Shown here: positions 44,338-53,386 of the stretch, piece after piece
Position numbering within the stretch: the stretch's first letter is position 1
Layout of the letters: each line of letters begins with the position of its first letter
Translations under genes and position numbers: made by a program
From: Thalassobellus sediminis
Lineage (GTDB): Bacteria > Bacteroidota > Bacteroidia > Flavobacteriales > Flavobacteriaceae
Reading direction: 5' to 3'
DNA: 64,000 nt
NCBI RefSeq assembly: GCF_044386045.1
Contig: NZ_JBISCD010000039.1
Location: forward strand, 310,001 to 374,000
Notes under the pieces: model-generated
Database searches by the model: none
Told to the model about the DNA's origin: nothing
Seen by the model: the letters and a program-made list of their open reading frames with translations, nothing else

Positions 44338-45672
44338 ATGAAAAAACACATTTTAACATGTCTTGTTTTTGTGATAAGCTTAAATACGTCAATTGCTCAA
44401 CAACTCGCCTTCCCTTCTGCTGAAGGATTTGGTGCCTACGCATTAGGTGGACGTGGAGGGCAAGTACTTTATGTCACCAATTTAAACGACAGCGGTCAAG
44501 GTAGTTTACGCTGGGCAATTGAACAACAAGGTGCGCGTACTGTTATATTTTCAGTTTCTGGAAATATTGAACTTAAAAGCAGACTAGAAATAAAGAATCC
44601 TTTTATAACTATTGCTGGTCAAACTGCTCCTGGAGATGGTATTTGCCTTTCAGATGAAACTTTAATTATTTTAACTCATGATGTTATTATCCGTCATATT
44701 CGTGTTCGCTTGGGTGATGGAAAACATGGTGTAGGAAGCAAACAAGGTAAAGATGGTATTAGCATATCTAAAGGAGAAAATATTATTGTAGATCATTGTT
44801 CTGTGAGTTGGAGTTTAGATGAAATATTATCTACATCCACCTATAAACCTTCTTTAAGTAAAGTTACTGTGCAGTGGTGTTTTATTACTGAAGCTTTAAA
44901 TGTAGACAATCATGGGTATGGGTCTTTAATTCGAGGGACAGGTGGAGCAAAATATAGTTATTTGCATAATTTATACGCACATAATCATGGTAGAAATCCA
45001 CGTCCAGGAAACTATAACTCAAATCCATATACAGAAGACCCAAAAGGATTACTTCTTGATTTCACAAACAATGTGCTTTATAATTGGGGTGGCGGTCATG
45101 CTGGCTATAATGCAGATTCTATAAGCGTAACACACCTAAATTATGTAAACAATTATCTTATCGAAGGTAAAGATTCTAAACAAACGGGCATTGCATATTC
45201 TACAGGTTCTCCGTATAATAAATCATTTTTTTCTGGTAATTATTACAACTACAAGCTTCCAGAAAACCCATGGGATCTTGTAGAATTTAAAAGTAGTTGG
45301 ACTAAAAATAATATTCAAGATTATAAACAAACTAAACCTTTTGAAACAGGTCCTGTAAAAATAGAAGATGCAACTGTAGCTTATCAACGTGTATTAAATG
45401 AAGGCGGGGCTATATTACCAAAGCGTGACGCAGTAGATAAACGAATTGTAAATAATGTAAAGAACCGCACAGGTGAAATTATTAAAAGTCAAGATGATGT
45501 TGGAGGCTGGCCAGAATTAAAAACCAGCCCAATTCCTATGGATTCTGATGCAGATGGTATGCCAGATACATGGGAAATGAAAAACAAACTAAATCCTAAA
45601 AATGCAGATGATAGAAATATAATTGGTAAAGATGGATATACTATGTTGGAGATATATTTGAATAATATCTAA
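44338..45672 (+). CDS. Pectate lyase PL1 (paralogue 4)
   Basis: The 444-aa exported protein starts QQLAFPSAEGFGAYALGGRGG and shows IAGQTAPGDGICLSDETLII, SVSWSLDEILSTST and KVTVQWCFITEAL. It ends DSDADGMPDTWEMKNKLNP, a calcium-type repeat as in the other three. It lies 10 bp after paralogue 3 and before the CE8 gene. The active-site region is shorter, so it may have its own cleavage preference. Confidence 0.88.
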   Translation: MKKHILTCLVFVISLNTSIAQQLAFPSAEGFGAYALGGRGGQVLYVTNLNDSGQGSLRWAIEQQGARTVIFSVSGNIELKSRLEIKNPFITIAGQTAPGDGICLSDETLIILTHDVIIRHIRVRLGDGKHGVGSKQGKDGISISKGENIIVDHCSVSWSLDEILSTSTYKPSLSKVTVQWCFITEALNVDNHGYGSLIRGTGGAKYSYLHNLYAHNHGRNPRPGNYNSNPYTEDPKGLLLDFTNNVLYNWGGGHAGYNADSISVTHLNYVNNYLIEGKDSKQTGIAYSTGSPYNKSFFSGNYYNYKLPENPWDLVEFKSSWTKNNIQDYKQTKPFETGPVKIEDATVAYQRVLNEGGAILPKRDAVDKRIVNNVKNRTGEIIKSQDDVGGWPELKTSPIPMDSDADGMPDTWEMKNKLNPKNADDRNIIGKDGYTMLEIYLNNI

Positions 45673-45699
45673 ATTATAAATCAAAATTGAAATACAGTT

Positions 45700-46731
45700 A
45701 TGATTAAAAACTTGATTTTATTTTTTTTATTAAGCTTATCAATTTCTACTAATGGACAAGATAAAAATACTAATAAATTCATAGAAGAAAATCAATATAA
45801 TATCTTAGTAGCACAAGATGGTAGTGGCGATTATACAAAAGTACAAGATGCCATTAATGCTGTACCTAACAATAGTTCTGAACGAACTGTTATATTTATT
45901 AAACCTGGGATTTATAAAGAAAAAATATTGGTGCCTTCAGAAAAGAAAAAAGTAACCTTTTTAGGTGAATCATATAAAAATACAATTCTTACTTATGATG
46001 ATCATGGAAAAATAAACCCAGATTACGCCAGTACTAAAGTATTAGCAGAAGATTTTTTTGCAGAAAACATTACGTTTCAAAATACCATTGATAGTAGAAA
46101 AGGTGGCTCCCAAGCTGCTGCTTTAAGAATTGATGCTGACAGGGCTGTTTTATATAAATGTAACATCACCGGATTTCAAGATACATTCTACTTAAAAACA
46201 AATACCAGATCATACATAAAAGACTGTATTATAGATGGTACAACCGACTTTATATATGGTGCTGGAATTGCTCTTTTTGAGAATTGTGTCATTAGAAACA
46301 GAAAGGATTCGCACATAACAGCTTCAAGTCAAGAATTAGGAGAAAATAAATTTGGTTTTATTTTTAAAAATTGTACCATTATCAAATATCCAGGAGAAAA
46401 AGTTTCTAATGCATCATTAGGAAGGCCTTGGGGAAATGGAGCTAATACTGTCTATTTAAATTGTGAAATAGGAAACCATATTAAACCAGAAGGGTTTGCG
46501 TCTTGGTCTACAAAACCAGATCATAAGTATTTTAACAACATCAATACTGCGTATTATGGATTATATAAAGGTACTGGTTATAATCCTAAAAAATTACTTT
46601 CTGTAGTTCATATATTAAACGATTCAGAAGCATCTAAATACACTAAAGAAAATATTTTTACAGCTAATAGTACTTCAGCAATCAATCTTGTTGGTGATTG
46701 GAATCCCGTAATTGAAAATAGTAGTAAATAA
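45700..46731 (+). CDS. Pectin methylesterase, family CE8
   Basis: This 343-aa secreted beta-helix enzyme removes methyl groups from pectin, freeing carboxylates that lyases need. It shows the CE8 motifs: QAAALRIDADRA, GFQDTFYL (catalytic Asp near 161), DFIYGAG (second Asp near 183) and LGRPWG. The signal peptide ends around STNGQ. It closes the PL1 cluster and is the last gene of the pectin locus; the following gene, gcvT, belongs to another unit. Confidence 0.92.
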   Translation: MIKNLILFFLLSLSISTNGQDKNTNKFIEENQYNILVAQDGSGDYTKVQDAINAVPNNSSERTVIFIKPGIYKEKILVPSEKKKVTFLGESYKNTILTYDDHGKINPDYASTKVLAEDFFAENITFQNTIDSRKGGSQAAALRIDADRAVLYKCNITGFQDTFYLKTNTRSYIKDCIIDGTTDFIYGAGIALFENCVIRNRKDSHITASSQELGENKFGFIFKNCTIIKYPGEKVSNASLGRPWGNGANTVYLNCEIGNHIKPEGFASWSTKPDHKYFNNINTAYYGLYKGTGYNPKKLLSVVHILNDSEASKYTKENIFTANSTSAINLVGDWNPVIENSSK

Positions 46732-46798
46732 TAAATTCTAGTCACAAGTTTTTTTTTCTTTTAACTTTTCATAAAAACACTCATCTATATTTTTTCAA

Positions 46799-46806
46799 TA
46801 CATTTG
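46799..46806 (+). promoter_or_regulatory. -7 box for gcvT
   Basis: TACATTTG matches TAnnTTTG exactly, 27 bp before the gcvT ATG. No good -33 TTTG is seen 17-23 bp upstream, so it is a partial promoter call. Confidence 0.45.
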
Positions 46807-46832
46807 CTTTTCAAATTTTGAATTAATTTTAG

Positions 46833-47912
46833 ATGAAAAATACAGCTTTAACCGAAACTCACGAAGCGCTTGGTGCAAAAATGGTTCCCTTTGCAGGCTA
46901 TAATATGCCGGTGCAATATGAAGGTGTAAATGCAGAACATGAAACAGTACGTAAAGCTGTTGGTGTGTTTGATGTGTCTCATATGGGTGAGTTTTTAATT
47001 GAAGGAGAACATGCTTTAACTTTAATACAAAAAGTATCAAGTAACGATGCTACAAAGCTAACCATTGGAAAAGCACAATATAGCTGTATGCCTAATGACG
47101 ACGGTGGTATTGTTGATGATTTAATTATTTACAAAATAAAAGAAGAAACTTATTTACTAGTTGTAAATGCTAGCAATATTGAAAAAGATTGGAATTGGAT
47201 TCAATCTAAAAACGATGTTGGAGCTATCATGCGTGATTTAAGTGAAGATTATTCTTTACTTGCCATTCAAGGCCCAAAAGCTATTGAAGCGATGCAAAGC
47301 ATAACAAGTCATGATTTAGCAGCCATAAAATTCTACAATTTTGTAGTAGGCGATTTTGCAGGCATTGAAAATGTCATAATTTCTGCTACAGGCTATACTG
47401 GTAGTGGCGGATTTGAAATTTATTGTAAAAACACCGAAGTAAAACAAATTTGGGATAAAGTATTTGAAGCTGGAGCCGATTTTGGAATTAAGCCTATTGG
47501 TTTAGCAGCTCGTGATACCTTACGATTAGAAATGGGTTATTGCCTTTACGGAAATGATATTGATGATACCACCTCGCCTATTGAAGCTGGTTTAGGATGG
47601 ATAACAAAATTTACAAAAGACTTTACAAATTCAGCAGCCTTAAAAACTCAAAAAGAACAAGGTGTAAAGCGTAAGCTCATTGCGTTTGAATTAGACGAGC
47701 GCGGTATTCCGCGTAATGGTTATGATATTGTTGATGGTAACGGAAATAAAATTGGTGAAGTTACCTCAGGTACTATGTCTCCTAGCTTAAGCAAAGGTAT
47801 TGGATTAGGCTATGTACCAACTGTTTTTGCAGATGTTAATAGCAAAATTAATATTCAAATACGTAAAAAGGCCATTCCTGCAACGGTTGTAAAATTGCCT
47901 TTTTACAAATAA
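46833..47912 (+). CDS. gcvT: Aminomethyltransferase (glycine cleavage T-protein)
   Basis: This 359-aa enzyme moves the methylene group of aminomethyl-lipoyl H-protein to tetrahydrofolate, releasing ammonia. Matches are ALTETHEALGAKMVPFAGYNMPVQY, GVFDVSHMGEF, ISATGYTGSGGFEIY and RDTLRLEMGYCLYGND. It is typical in length and lacks any targeting peptide. GcvH and GcvP are not in the window, and the gene opens a new unit directly followed by glsA after 3 bp. Confidence 0.95.
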   Translation: MKNTALTETHEALGAKMVPFAGYNMPVQYEGVNAEHETVRKAVGVFDVSHMGEFLIEGEHALTLIQKVSSNDATKLTIGKAQYSCMPNDDGGIVDDLIIYKIKEETYLLVVNASNIEKDWNWIQSKNDVGAIMRDLSEDYSLLAIQGPKAIEAMQSITSHDLAAIKFYNFVVGDFAGIENVIISATGYTGSGGFEIYCKNTEVKQIWDKVFEAGADFGIKPIGLAARDTLRLEMGYCLYGNDIDDTTSPIEAGLGWITKFTKDFTNSAALKTQKEQGVKRKLIAFELDERGIPRNGYDIVDGNGNKIGEVTSGTMSPSLSKGIGLGYVPTVFADVNSKINIQIRKKAIPATVVKLPFYK

Positions 47913-47915
47913 TTT

Positions 47916-48830
47916 ATGCCAGATTTTCAATTAATTCTAGAAAGCATTTATCAAAATGCAATAAATGCTTCCGACAAAGGAGTTGTAGCATCTTATATTC
48001 CAGAATTAGCGCATATAGATAAAAATAATTTTGGTATTCATTTAAGAACATCCGATGGAAAACATTATGGTGTTGGTAATTATAACAAACCATTTTCTAT
48101 TCAAAGTATTTCTAAAGTTTTAGCCCTATCAAAAGCGATGGCTTTGGTAGGCGAATCAATTTGGGAACGGGTTGATGTTGAACCTAGCGGAAACCCGTTC
48201 AATCATTTATCGTTGTTAGAAATTGAAAACGGAATTCCTAGAAATCCATTAATTAATGCTGGTGCTATTGTTATTGCAGATATTCTAGTTTCAAATTTAA
48301 AAAATCCGAAAGACGATTTTTTAAATTTCATTAGAGATTTAACAGGAGATAAAAGTATTAATTACAACAAAGATGTTGCCCTTTCTGAAAAAATAACTGG
48401 GTTTAAAAATTACGCAGCAGCTAATCTTTTAAAATCTTTCAATAATTTAGAAAATAATGTCGATGAGGTTTTAGATTTTTATTTCCATCAGTGTGCAATC
48501 GAAATGTCATGCAGTCAATTAACAAATGCATTTTCTTTTTTATCAAATAAAGGAAATTGTTTGCATGATAAAGTACGACTCACAAAAACACAAGCAAAAC
48601 GTATTAATGCTATTATGCTTACTTGTGGATTTTATGACGAAGCTGGAGAATTTGCTTTTGAGGTTGGATTACCAGGGAAAAGTGGTGTTGGCGGTGGTAT
48701 TGTAGCGCTTCTACCCGATCATTTTGTTATAACTACATGGTCTCCAGGACTCAATAAAAAAGGAAATTCTAAATTAGGAATGCTAGCACTTGAACAATTT
48801 ACTAGCCAAACAAAACTATCTATTTTCTAG
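47916..48830 (+). CDS. glsA: Glutaminase A
   Basis: The 304-aa cytoplasmic enzyme hydrolyses glutamine to glutamate and ammonia. The fold is beta-lactamase-like with nucleophile Ser and general base Lys in SIQSISKVLALS, and FNHLSLLEIENGIPRNPLINAGA and PGKSGVGGGIVALLP are family blocks. It lies 3 bp after gcvT and 26 bp before the RmlD-like gene, forming a short string with unrelated reactions. Confidence 0.95.
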   Translation: MPDFQLILESIYQNAINASDKGVVASYIPELAHIDKNNFGIHLRTSDGKHYGVGNYNKPFSIQSISKVLALSKAMALVGESIWERVDVEPSGNPFNHLSLLEIENGIPRNPLINAGAIVIADILVSNLKNPKDDFLNFIRDLTGDKSINYNKDVALSEKITGFKNYAAANLLKSFNNLENNVDEVLDFYFHQCAIEMSCSQLTNAFSFLSNKGNCLHDKVRLTKTQAKRINAIMLTCGFYDEAGEFAFEVGLPGKSGVGGGIVALLPDHFVITTWSPGLNKKGNSKLGMLALEQFTSQTKLSIF

Positions 48831-48856
48831 TTTGTTGTTAATGTGAAGTTTGATGT

Positions 48857-49687
48857 ATGATAAAACGAAATGACAAGCATAGAATTTTAATTTTAGGCGC
48901 CAGCGGATTTTTAGGTGGCGTCATTTATAAAGAACTCTGCTCCTATTTCAGAACCTTTGGTACATACCGAATAACAAACAAAACTTTAGAAAAAAACAAA
49001 CACTTTTTTCAGTATAATATTGAAGAAGATGATGTTTATGAAATTCTAGATATTGTAAAACCTACCATCATTATTTCGGCACTTCGAGGCGATTTTGCTG
49101 CTCAATTTGTTGCACATAAACACTTGGCAGAATATGTGTATACTAATAAAATTAAAATTATTTATATTTCCTCTGCTGTTGTTTTTGATGGTTACAGTAA
49201 GTATCCAAGTTACGAACTAGATAAAACCTATAGTAATAGCATTTATGGGCATTTCAAGATAAAAATTGAAAATATGTTGTTGCGCTTACCTAAAAAACAA
49301 GTTGCTATTATAAGACTTCCTATGGTATTTGGTGCGCAATCACCTAGAGTGTTAGAAATTATTCAGCAGGTAAAAGAAAAAACACCTGTAGAAGTGTTTC
49401 CTAATTTAATAATAAATGTTACTAACGATAACAAGTTAACACAACAAATTCATTATATAATTAACAGAAACAAATATGGTATTTACCACCTAGGTTCTAA
49501 TGATTTGGTGCATCATGACGACTTTATTAAAGAAATAATTAAATCTTTAGAGTTAAAAAATGTTGTTTACAAACAAGTTTATACAACTAACGACGATCGG
49601 TATTTAGCAGTATTACCAAAATATAATTTACTTCCAAAAAATTTACAATTATTAAGTCAAGAAATATTAACAGAATTAGAAATATAA
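48857..49687 (+). CDS. RmlD-like NAD(P)-binding sugar-nucleotide/epimerase-fold protein
   Basis: This 276-aa extended short-chain dehydrogenase has ILGASGFLGG (NAD(P) loop), VVFDG and a YGHFKIKIENM segment carrying the Tyr-x3-Lys pair of the active site. It resembles dTDP-4-dehydrorhamnose reductase, but with no rhamnose-synthesis gene nearby, the substrate is unknown. It probably shares transcription with the glsA gene above and the pterin dehydratase below. Confidence 0.75.
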   Translation: MIKRNDKHRILILGASGFLGGVIYKELCSYFRTFGTYRITNKTLEKNKHFFQYNIEEDDVYEILDIVKPTIIISALRGDFAAQFVAHKHLAEYVYTNKIKIIYISSAVVFDGYSKYPSYELDKTYSNSIYGHFKIKIENMLLRLPKKQVAIIRLPMVFGAQSPRVLEIIQQVKEKTPVEVFPNLIINVTNDNKLTQQIHYIINRNKYGIYHLGSNDLVHHDDFIKEIIKSLELKNVVYKQVYTTNDDRYLAVLPKYNLLPKNLQLLSQEILTELEI

Positions 49688-49742
49688 GCTTTCAAATGAC
49701 TAAATTGGTGAAAATTTTCAGCAACAAATAAACATCTTAATT

Positions 49743-50036
49743 ATGAGTAAATTATCTGAAGATGATATAGAAAAAAAATTGTTACAGTTTCCAGATTGGG
49801 AATATTATGATAATGCTATTCATGCAGAATTTGAATTTGAAAATTTCAAAGATTGCTTTAGTGCCATGAGCCGTATTGCGTTTGAATGTGAAGCCTTAAA
49901 TCATCATCCTAATTGGTCTAATGTTTACAATGTACTTACTATTTCGTTATCTACACATTCTGCAAATGGTGTAACTCATTTAGATTTTAAATTAGCTGAA
50001 GCAATAGAAAATATTGTAGAACCTGATGAGGAATAA
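49743..50036 (+). CDS. 4a-hydroxytetrahydrobiopterin dehydratase (pterin carbinolamine dehydratase)
   Basis: This 97-aa protein carries the family active-site pattern HHPNWSNVYNVLTISLSTHS followed by GVTHLDFKLA (H-x-P-x-W and T-H). It dehydrates 4a-hydroxytetrahydropterin in the recycling of the cofactor of aromatic amino-acid hydroxylases. No hydroxylase is adjacent. Length is full for the family. Confidence 0.9.
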   Translation: MSKLSEDDIEKKLLQFPDWEYYDNAIHAEFEFENFKDCFSAMSRIAFECEALNHHPNWSNVYNVLTISLSTHSANGVTHLDFKLAEAIENIVEPDEE

Positions 50037-50067
50037 TTTGCAATTAAGCAATAGGTTTTTAACTTTG
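50037..50067 (+). promoter_or_regulatory. Promoter of yebC-like gene
   Basis: TTTG at 50037-50040 and an exact TAACTTTG box at 50060-50067 are 19 bp apart, the best-spaced promoter of this class in the window. Start of transcription would be near 50074, 60 bp before the ATG. Confidence 0.65.
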
Positions 50068-50135
50068 TTAGATTAAATTTTTTTTAAATTAAAAAATTCC
50101 TTTTTTCAAGGGAATAAAAATAAAAACACAGTATT

Positions 50136-50855
50136 ATGGGAAGAGCTTTTGAATTTAGAAAAGCACGTAAAATGAAGCGTTGGTCTGCAATGAGTAAAGC
50201 CTTTACACGTATAGGTAAAGACATAGTCATGGCAGTAAAAGAAGGAGGTCCAGATCCAGATAGTAATTCGCGTTTAAGAGCTGTTATACAGAATGCAAAA
50301 TCTGTTAACATGCCTAAAGATAACGTAGAGCGTGCTATTAAAAAGGCTAGCGAAAAAGGTCAAGGCGATTATAAAGAAGTTATTTTTGAAGGTTATGCAC
50401 CACACGGTATTGCTATTTTAGTAGAAACTGCAACCGATAATAATACAAGAACCGTAGCAAACGTTCGTAGTTATTTTAATAAATGTGACGGTAGTTTAGG
50501 TACATCAGGTTCTGTGGTTTTTATGTTCGATCATACTTGTAATTTCAGAATAAATGCAGAAGGATTAGATCCTGAAGAATTAGAATTAGAATTTATTGAT
50601 TTTGGTGCCGAAGAAGTTTTTGCTGATGATGATGGTATTTTAATTTATGCCCCTTTTGAAAGTTTTGGAGCCATTCAAGCGGAATTAGAAAGTCGTGAAA
50701 TTGAAATTTTATCGTCTGGATTTGAGCGTATTCCTCAAGTAACAAAACCTTTAACACCAGAACAAGTTGCTGATGTTGAAAAACTATTAGAAAAACTTGA
50801 AGAAGATGATGATGTACAATCTGTATATCACACCATGGAAGAATCAGCAGAGTAA
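50136..50855 (+). CDS. YebC/PmpR-family protein (TACO1-like)
   Basis: This 239-aa protein has the YebC opening MGRAFEFRKARKMKRW, AFTRIGKDIVMAVKEGGPDPDSN, then NMPKDNVERAIKKA and a C-terminal acidic region. Members act as DNA-binding regulators or, as recently shown for some, as translation factors easing ribosome passage through difficult sequences. No target can be deduced here. A clear promoter precedes it and a hairpin terminator follows. Confidence 0.93.
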   Translation: MGRAFEFRKARKMKRWSAMSKAFTRIGKDIVMAVKEGGPDPDSNSRLRAVIQNAKSVNMPKDNVERAIKKASEKGQGDYKEVIFEGYAPHGIAILVETATDNNTRTVANVRSYFNKCDGSLGTSGSVVFMFDHTCNFRINAEGLDPEELELEFIDFGAEEVFADDDGILIYAPFESFGAIQAELESREIEILSSGFERIPQVTKPLTPEQVADVEKLLEKLEEDDDVQSVYHTMEESAE

Positions 50856-50874
50856 CTAAAATAAAAAATATATA

Positions 50875-50906
50875 CAAAAAGAGTTTCACAGCTCTTTTTT
50901 GTTTTT
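50875..50906 (+). terminator. Hairpin terminator after yebC-like gene
   Basis: AAAAAGAG (50876-50883) pairs with CTCTTTTT (50892-50899) around an 8-nt loop, followed by a T-run. It is intrinsic-terminator like, but AT-rich in the stem. Confidence 0.65.
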
Positions 50907-50919
50907 AAGACAAAAAATT

Positions 50920-51894
50920 ATGCAAACTATCAATTGGGGAATTATTGGGTGTGGCGATGTTACTGAAGTAAAAAGTGGACCAGCTTATCAATTAACAGAA
51001 GGTTTTAATATAAAAGCTGTTATGCGACGTGATGTTGAAAAACTAAAAGATTATGCTAAGCGTCATAATATAGAAACTACTTATACCGATGCTGATGCCT
51101 TAATAAATGATGATACCATTGATGCCATATATATAGCAACACCTCCAGACACCCATAAATTGTATGCAATAAAAGTAGCTGAAGCTGGAAAAATTTGCTG
51201 TATTGAAAAACCAATGACACCTAATTACGCAGATAGTCTGGAAGTATATAATGCTTTTAAAGAAAAAGAAATTCCGTTATTTGTTGCTTATTACAGACGC
51301 TCTTTACCAAGGTTTACTAAGATTAAAGAGTGGTTAGAAAATAATTATATTGGGGATGAAAGACATATAAATTGGAATTTTAGTAAACCAGCTAATGACA
51401 TCGATAAATCTAGAGACTATAATTGGCGTACAGATGCTAAAATTGCTCCTGGAGGCTATTTTGATGATTTAGCGAGTCATGGTTTTGACTTGTTCGCTTT
51501 TCTACTTGGTAATATAAAAACTGCTAATGGTATTGGCTTAAATCAACAAGAAAATTACACAGCTAAAGATGCCATAACAGCATGTTGGCTACATGAAACA
51601 AATATAACAGGATCTGCCTTTTGGAACTTTGACTGTCATAATCATTTAGACGAAGTTGTTATTTATGGAAGTGAAGGGCACATTAAATTTTCTGTTTTTA
51701 ATGATAATTCTATTGTATTGGAAAGTAATACTAAAAACGAAGAATTGTTTATTGAACACCCTAAACATGTACAAATACACCATGTGGAAGGTATTAGAGA
51801 TATGTTAATAAATAAAGATTATTTACATCCTTCTTTAGGACAATCGGCAATACATGCCAATTGGGTTATGGATAAAATTTTAGGTGTTATTTAA
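50920..51894 (+). CDS. Gfo/Idh/MocA-family oxidoreductase (cytoplasmic)
   Basis: The 324-aa protein (start at 50920 ATG; a TTG seven codons earlier overlaps the terminator) has the Rossmann GIIGCGDVTEVKSG and IEKPMTPNY catalytic-region motif, and lacks a signal. It is an NAD(P)-dependent sugar or polyol dehydrogenase of unknown substrate. Unlike the Tat-exported relative at 28579, it acts in the cytoplasm and is not in the pectin locus. Confidence 0.87.
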   Translation: MQTINWGIIGCGDVTEVKSGPAYQLTEGFNIKAVMRRDVEKLKDYAKRHNIETTYTDADALINDDTIDAIYIATPPDTHKLYAIKVAEAGKICCIEKPMTPNYADSLEVYNAFKEKEIPLFVAYYRRSLPRFTKIKEWLENNYIGDERHINWNFSKPANDIDKSRDYNWRTDAKIAPGGYFDDLASHGFDLFAFLLGNIKTANGIGLNQQENYTAKDAITACWLHETNITGSAFWNFDCHNHLDEVVIYGSEGHIKFSVFNDNSIVLESNTKNEELFIEHPKHVQIHHVEGIRDMLINKDYLHPSLGQSAIHANWVMDKILGVI

Positions 51895-51906
51895 AAAACG
51901 GGTAAA

Positions 51907-52635
51907 CTATTTATTCTTAACATAAATTAATTTGAATCGTCCATTTGATTGGTCGCGTTGTTCCATTTCAAATTGATCTAACGATTTAAACAAAGGAGTT
52001 AATTTTGCAAAGCCAAAGTTTCTAGGATCAAAGTTGGGTTGCTTTTTAAGAATTAATGAGCCCACGTCTCCTAAAAAAGCCCAACCATCATCATCGGCTG
52101 CATCGTTAACAGAGTTTTTAAGAAGTCTAATGACTTTCGGTGTTATATTATATAAATTTTCTTTTTTATGAGCTCCTTCCTTAGTTTCCTTTTCATTATC
52201 ATTTTTAAGAATTTCTAAATAAATAAATTTATCACATGCAACAATAAAAGGATTTGGTGTTTTCTTCTCTCCCATTCCATAAACTTGCATACCTGCCTCT
52301 CGTAATCTGGTTGCTAGTTTTGTAAAATCACTATCTGAAGACACTAAACAAAAACCATTAACCTTTTCGGAATATAAAATATCCATCGCATCAATTATCA
52401 TGGCCGAATCTGTAGCATTTTTTCCTGTAGTATACGCATATTGCTGAATGGGCGTTATGGCGTTTTCTAACAGAATATTTTTCCATTTAGAAAGATGTGG
52501 CTTAGTCCAATCTCCATATATCCTTTTTATAGTAGGCGTACCATATTTAGCAATTTCTTCCATCATTTCTGAAATATATTTTGAAGGGATATTATCTCCA
52601 TCAATAAGAACTGCTATTTTTGTATCTTTTATCAT
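51907..52635 (-). CDS. NYN-domain ribonuclease-like protein with OST-HTH domain
   Basis: This 242-aa protein has a PIN-like NYN domain (about 1-140) with acidic metal-binding residues in AVLIDGDNIP, ATDSAMIIDAMD and LVSSDSDFTKL. A C-terminal OST-HTH/LOTUS domain (about 160-235: KVIRLLKNSVNDAADDDGWAFLGDVGSLI) probably binds RNA. The pair is found in the LabA/DUF88 family and suggests an RNA-degrading or regulating role. A minus-strand TATCTTTA box near 52640 may be its -7 element. Confidence 0.85.
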   Translation of the reverse strand: MIKDTKIAVLIDGDNIPSKYISEMMEEIAKYGTPTIKRIYGDWTKPHLSKWKNILLENAITPIQQYAYTTGKNATDSAMIIDAMDILYSEKVNGFCLVSSDSDFTKLATRLREAGMQVYGMGEKKTPNPFIVACDKFIYLEILKNDNEKETKEGAHKKENLYNITPKVIRLLKNSVNDAADDDGWAFLGDVGSLILKKQPNFDPRNFGFAKLTPLFKSLDQFEMEQRDQSNGRFKLIYVKNK

Positions 52636-52684
52636 ATTTTTTAAAGATACTGAAATATTAGAGATTGTGTGGTTTTGAAAATAA

Positions 52685-52712
52685 AAAAGCTACCTTAAAA
52701 GGTAGCTTTTGA
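52685..52712. terminator. Bidirectional hairpin near NYN gene
   Basis: AAAAGCTACC and GGTAGCTTTT form a 10-bp perfect stem flanked by A/T runs. It lies between the 5' end of the NYN gene and the 3' end of the acyltransferase gene, both on the minus strand, so it would end the Kdo-cluster transcript. Confidence 0.8.
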
Positions 52713-52836
52713 TTTTTAAGTATAAACTCAATGTTTCTTTTTAGGAACAAATAATTGTTTACTTTATGTTTCATTGATTAATACAATACTCTTAAATCAA
52801 TATTTATGCCAAAATTAATCTATTTATTAGATAACA

Positions 52837-53385
52837 CTAAGAATATATATGGATCTTTCCTTTTATTCCCTTAAAAAAATTATGCATAAATTTAAAATCA
52901 TTTTCTATACTATTTGTAATATAAAATGGTTCTGAAATTTTATTCTTTTTATTTTCAAAATCGAAACCTACCATGATGATAGGTACATTCGCTTTTTTAG
53001 CTATATAATAGAACCCTGTACGCCATTCTTTTACTTTTTTTCTTGTTCCTTCAGGTGATAAAGCCATCCTAAATTCTTTCTTTTCTTTAAATAGTTTAGC
53101 TATAGCATCAACCTTATTTTCTTTTGTAAACCTATCAATTGGCGTACCTCCTAAAGCTCTAAAAAACCAACCCATAGGAAATACAAACAATTCTTTTTTT
53201 CCAACAAAATTGATTTTAATGTTTGACACAGATCGTAACAAAACACCAATATAGAAATCGTGCCAACTGGTATGTGGTACAGCAATTATAACTGCTTTCT
53301 TAATTGTATCTTTAGAAAAATTAGTATTACCAACAACTTGCCAACCTAATATTTTAAAATAAATAAGTTTGGCTAACCATTGCAT
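52837..53385 (-). CDS. Lysophospholipid-type acyltransferase (PlsC-like)
   Basis: This 182-aa protein carries the acyltransferase H-x4-D motif in VPHTSWHDFYIG and a glycerol-phosphate-binding block LSPEGTRKKV (E-G-T-R). The short length (about 180 aa) fits a small PlsC-like family member. It starts one base before the stop of the kdnB-like gene and is translated in the same direction, so it belongs to the Kdo cluster. A role in lipid A or a related envelope lipid is plausible, but not shown. Confidence 0.85.
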   Translation of the reverse strand: MQWLAKLIYFKILGWQVVGNTNFSKDTIKKAVIIAVPHTSWHDFYIGVLLRSVSNIKINFVGKKELFVFPMGWFFRALGGTPIDRFTKENKVDAIAKLFKEKKEFRMALSPEGTRKKVKEWRTGFYYIAKKANVPIIMVGFDFENKKNKISEPFYITNSIENDFKFMHNFFKGIKGKIHIYS

Positions 53386-53386
53386 A

